From Phytobacter diazotrophicus (GTDB lineage Bacteria; Pseudomonadota; Gammaproteobacteria; Enterobacterales; Enterobacteriaceae): a stretch of 64,000 nucleotides of DNA. Below are positions 63,841-64,000 of this stretch, in pieces (the first letter of the stretch is position 1; the number at the start of each line of letters is the position of its first letter). The DNA lies in assembly GCA_004346725.1 (NCBI GenBank), contig SMDE01000011.1, forward strand, positions 1 to 64,000, given 5' to 3'. The notes under the pieces are model-generated. The model was not told the DNA's origin, ran no database searches, and saw nothing but the letters and a program-made list of their open reading frames with translations. The position numbers and the translations under genes are program-made.

Positions 63841-64000
63841 CGCTTAGCTCATCATTTCGGCCTGCTATTCTAGCGGCGCCCGGCGCGGCGCGAAACCTTA
63901 ATCCGCAGGCGGTGATGCGAGTTAAGGAAAGTGATAGACTATCTCTCTAATTAACCCTATTTTTCAGCCCTGTTGTGCCAGTACGGGCTGCGCCATGAAT
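63841..64000. other. Upstream region of rsmD, probably toward ftsY
   Basis: 160 bases without a gene end the window. By synteny with E. coli, ftsY should start divergently beyond the right edge. An ATG at 63996 is too close to the edge to judge. Confidence 0.5.

Noticed and set aside
1-64000. CRISPR arrays, tRNA or rRNA genes, prophage or integrase genes
   Set aside because: No regularly spaced direct repeats, no recognisable tRNA or rRNA sequence and no integrase, transposase or phage structural gene was seen in the window.

Overview
The window is chromosomal DNA from a member of the Enterobacteriaceae. A backbone of housekeeping genes (gor, rlmJ, prlC, rsmJ, uspA, uspB, pitA, yhiN, then nikR to nikA, yhhT, yhhS, dcrB, yhhQ, tusA, zntA, yhhN, yhhL, rsmD) follows the order of the gor-ftsY region of Escherichia coli, read in the opposite direction. 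Several E. coli genes of that stretch are missing (dtpB between rsmJ and uspA, acpT near nikA, yhhM beside yhhL). Large accessory blocks sit between backbone genes. An Enterobacter/Lelliottia/Citrobacter/Leclercia-like genome fits best, but the genus cannot be fixed from the window alone.

Layout. 0-12.2 kb: glutathione reductase, rRNA methyltransferases, a periplasmic PAP2 phosphatase, oligopeptidase A with a sigma-32-type promoter, universal stress proteins, phosphate transporter PitA and flavoprotein YhiN. 12.2-18.6 kb: an expanded blue-light/stress island with the photoreceptor BluF, its partner repressor BluR, and nine small proteins of the YcgZ, YmgA and AriR types (two YcgZ, two AriR, five YmgA-like). 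18.6-27.5 kb: a ParD-like protein whose gene overlaps a second methionine aminopeptidase gene, an iron-type alcohol dehydrogenase, a TetR-controlled tripartite efflux system with a readable promoter and operator, and a membrane metallophosphoesterase. 27.5-34.6 kb: the complete L-idonate cluster idnK / idnDOTR followed by a chemoreceptor. 34.9-41.5 kb: a PrpR-like sigma-54 activator next to a four-gene catabolic operon (hydroxyacid dehydrogenase, RraA-like aldolase, DASS anion permease, amidohydrolase) with a near-consensus sigma-54 promoter and upstream palindromes; the substrate is unknown. 41.5-45.2 kb: a 90-residue LysR-type DNA-binding domain, an AEC permease, a short-chain dehydrogenase and an HcxA/GldA-like dehydrogenase. 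45.1-50.5 kb: nikABCDE-nikR with a perfect NikR operator. 50.6-52.1 kb: phenolic acid decarboxylase and a divergent LysR regulator. 52.1-64 kb: backbone genes, with a complete DctPQM TRAP transporter inserted between tusA and zntA.

Intergenic repeats are abundant: an ERIC element, a diverged ERIC-like copy, REP-type palindromes, two members of another palindromic family, and a long dispersed repeat present twice 25 kb apart.

The two loci most deserving attention are the nine-member YcgZ/YmgA/AriR island around BluF-BluR and the sigma-54-dependent organic acid operon. All function names rest on recalled family resemblance and visible motifs; no database search was run.
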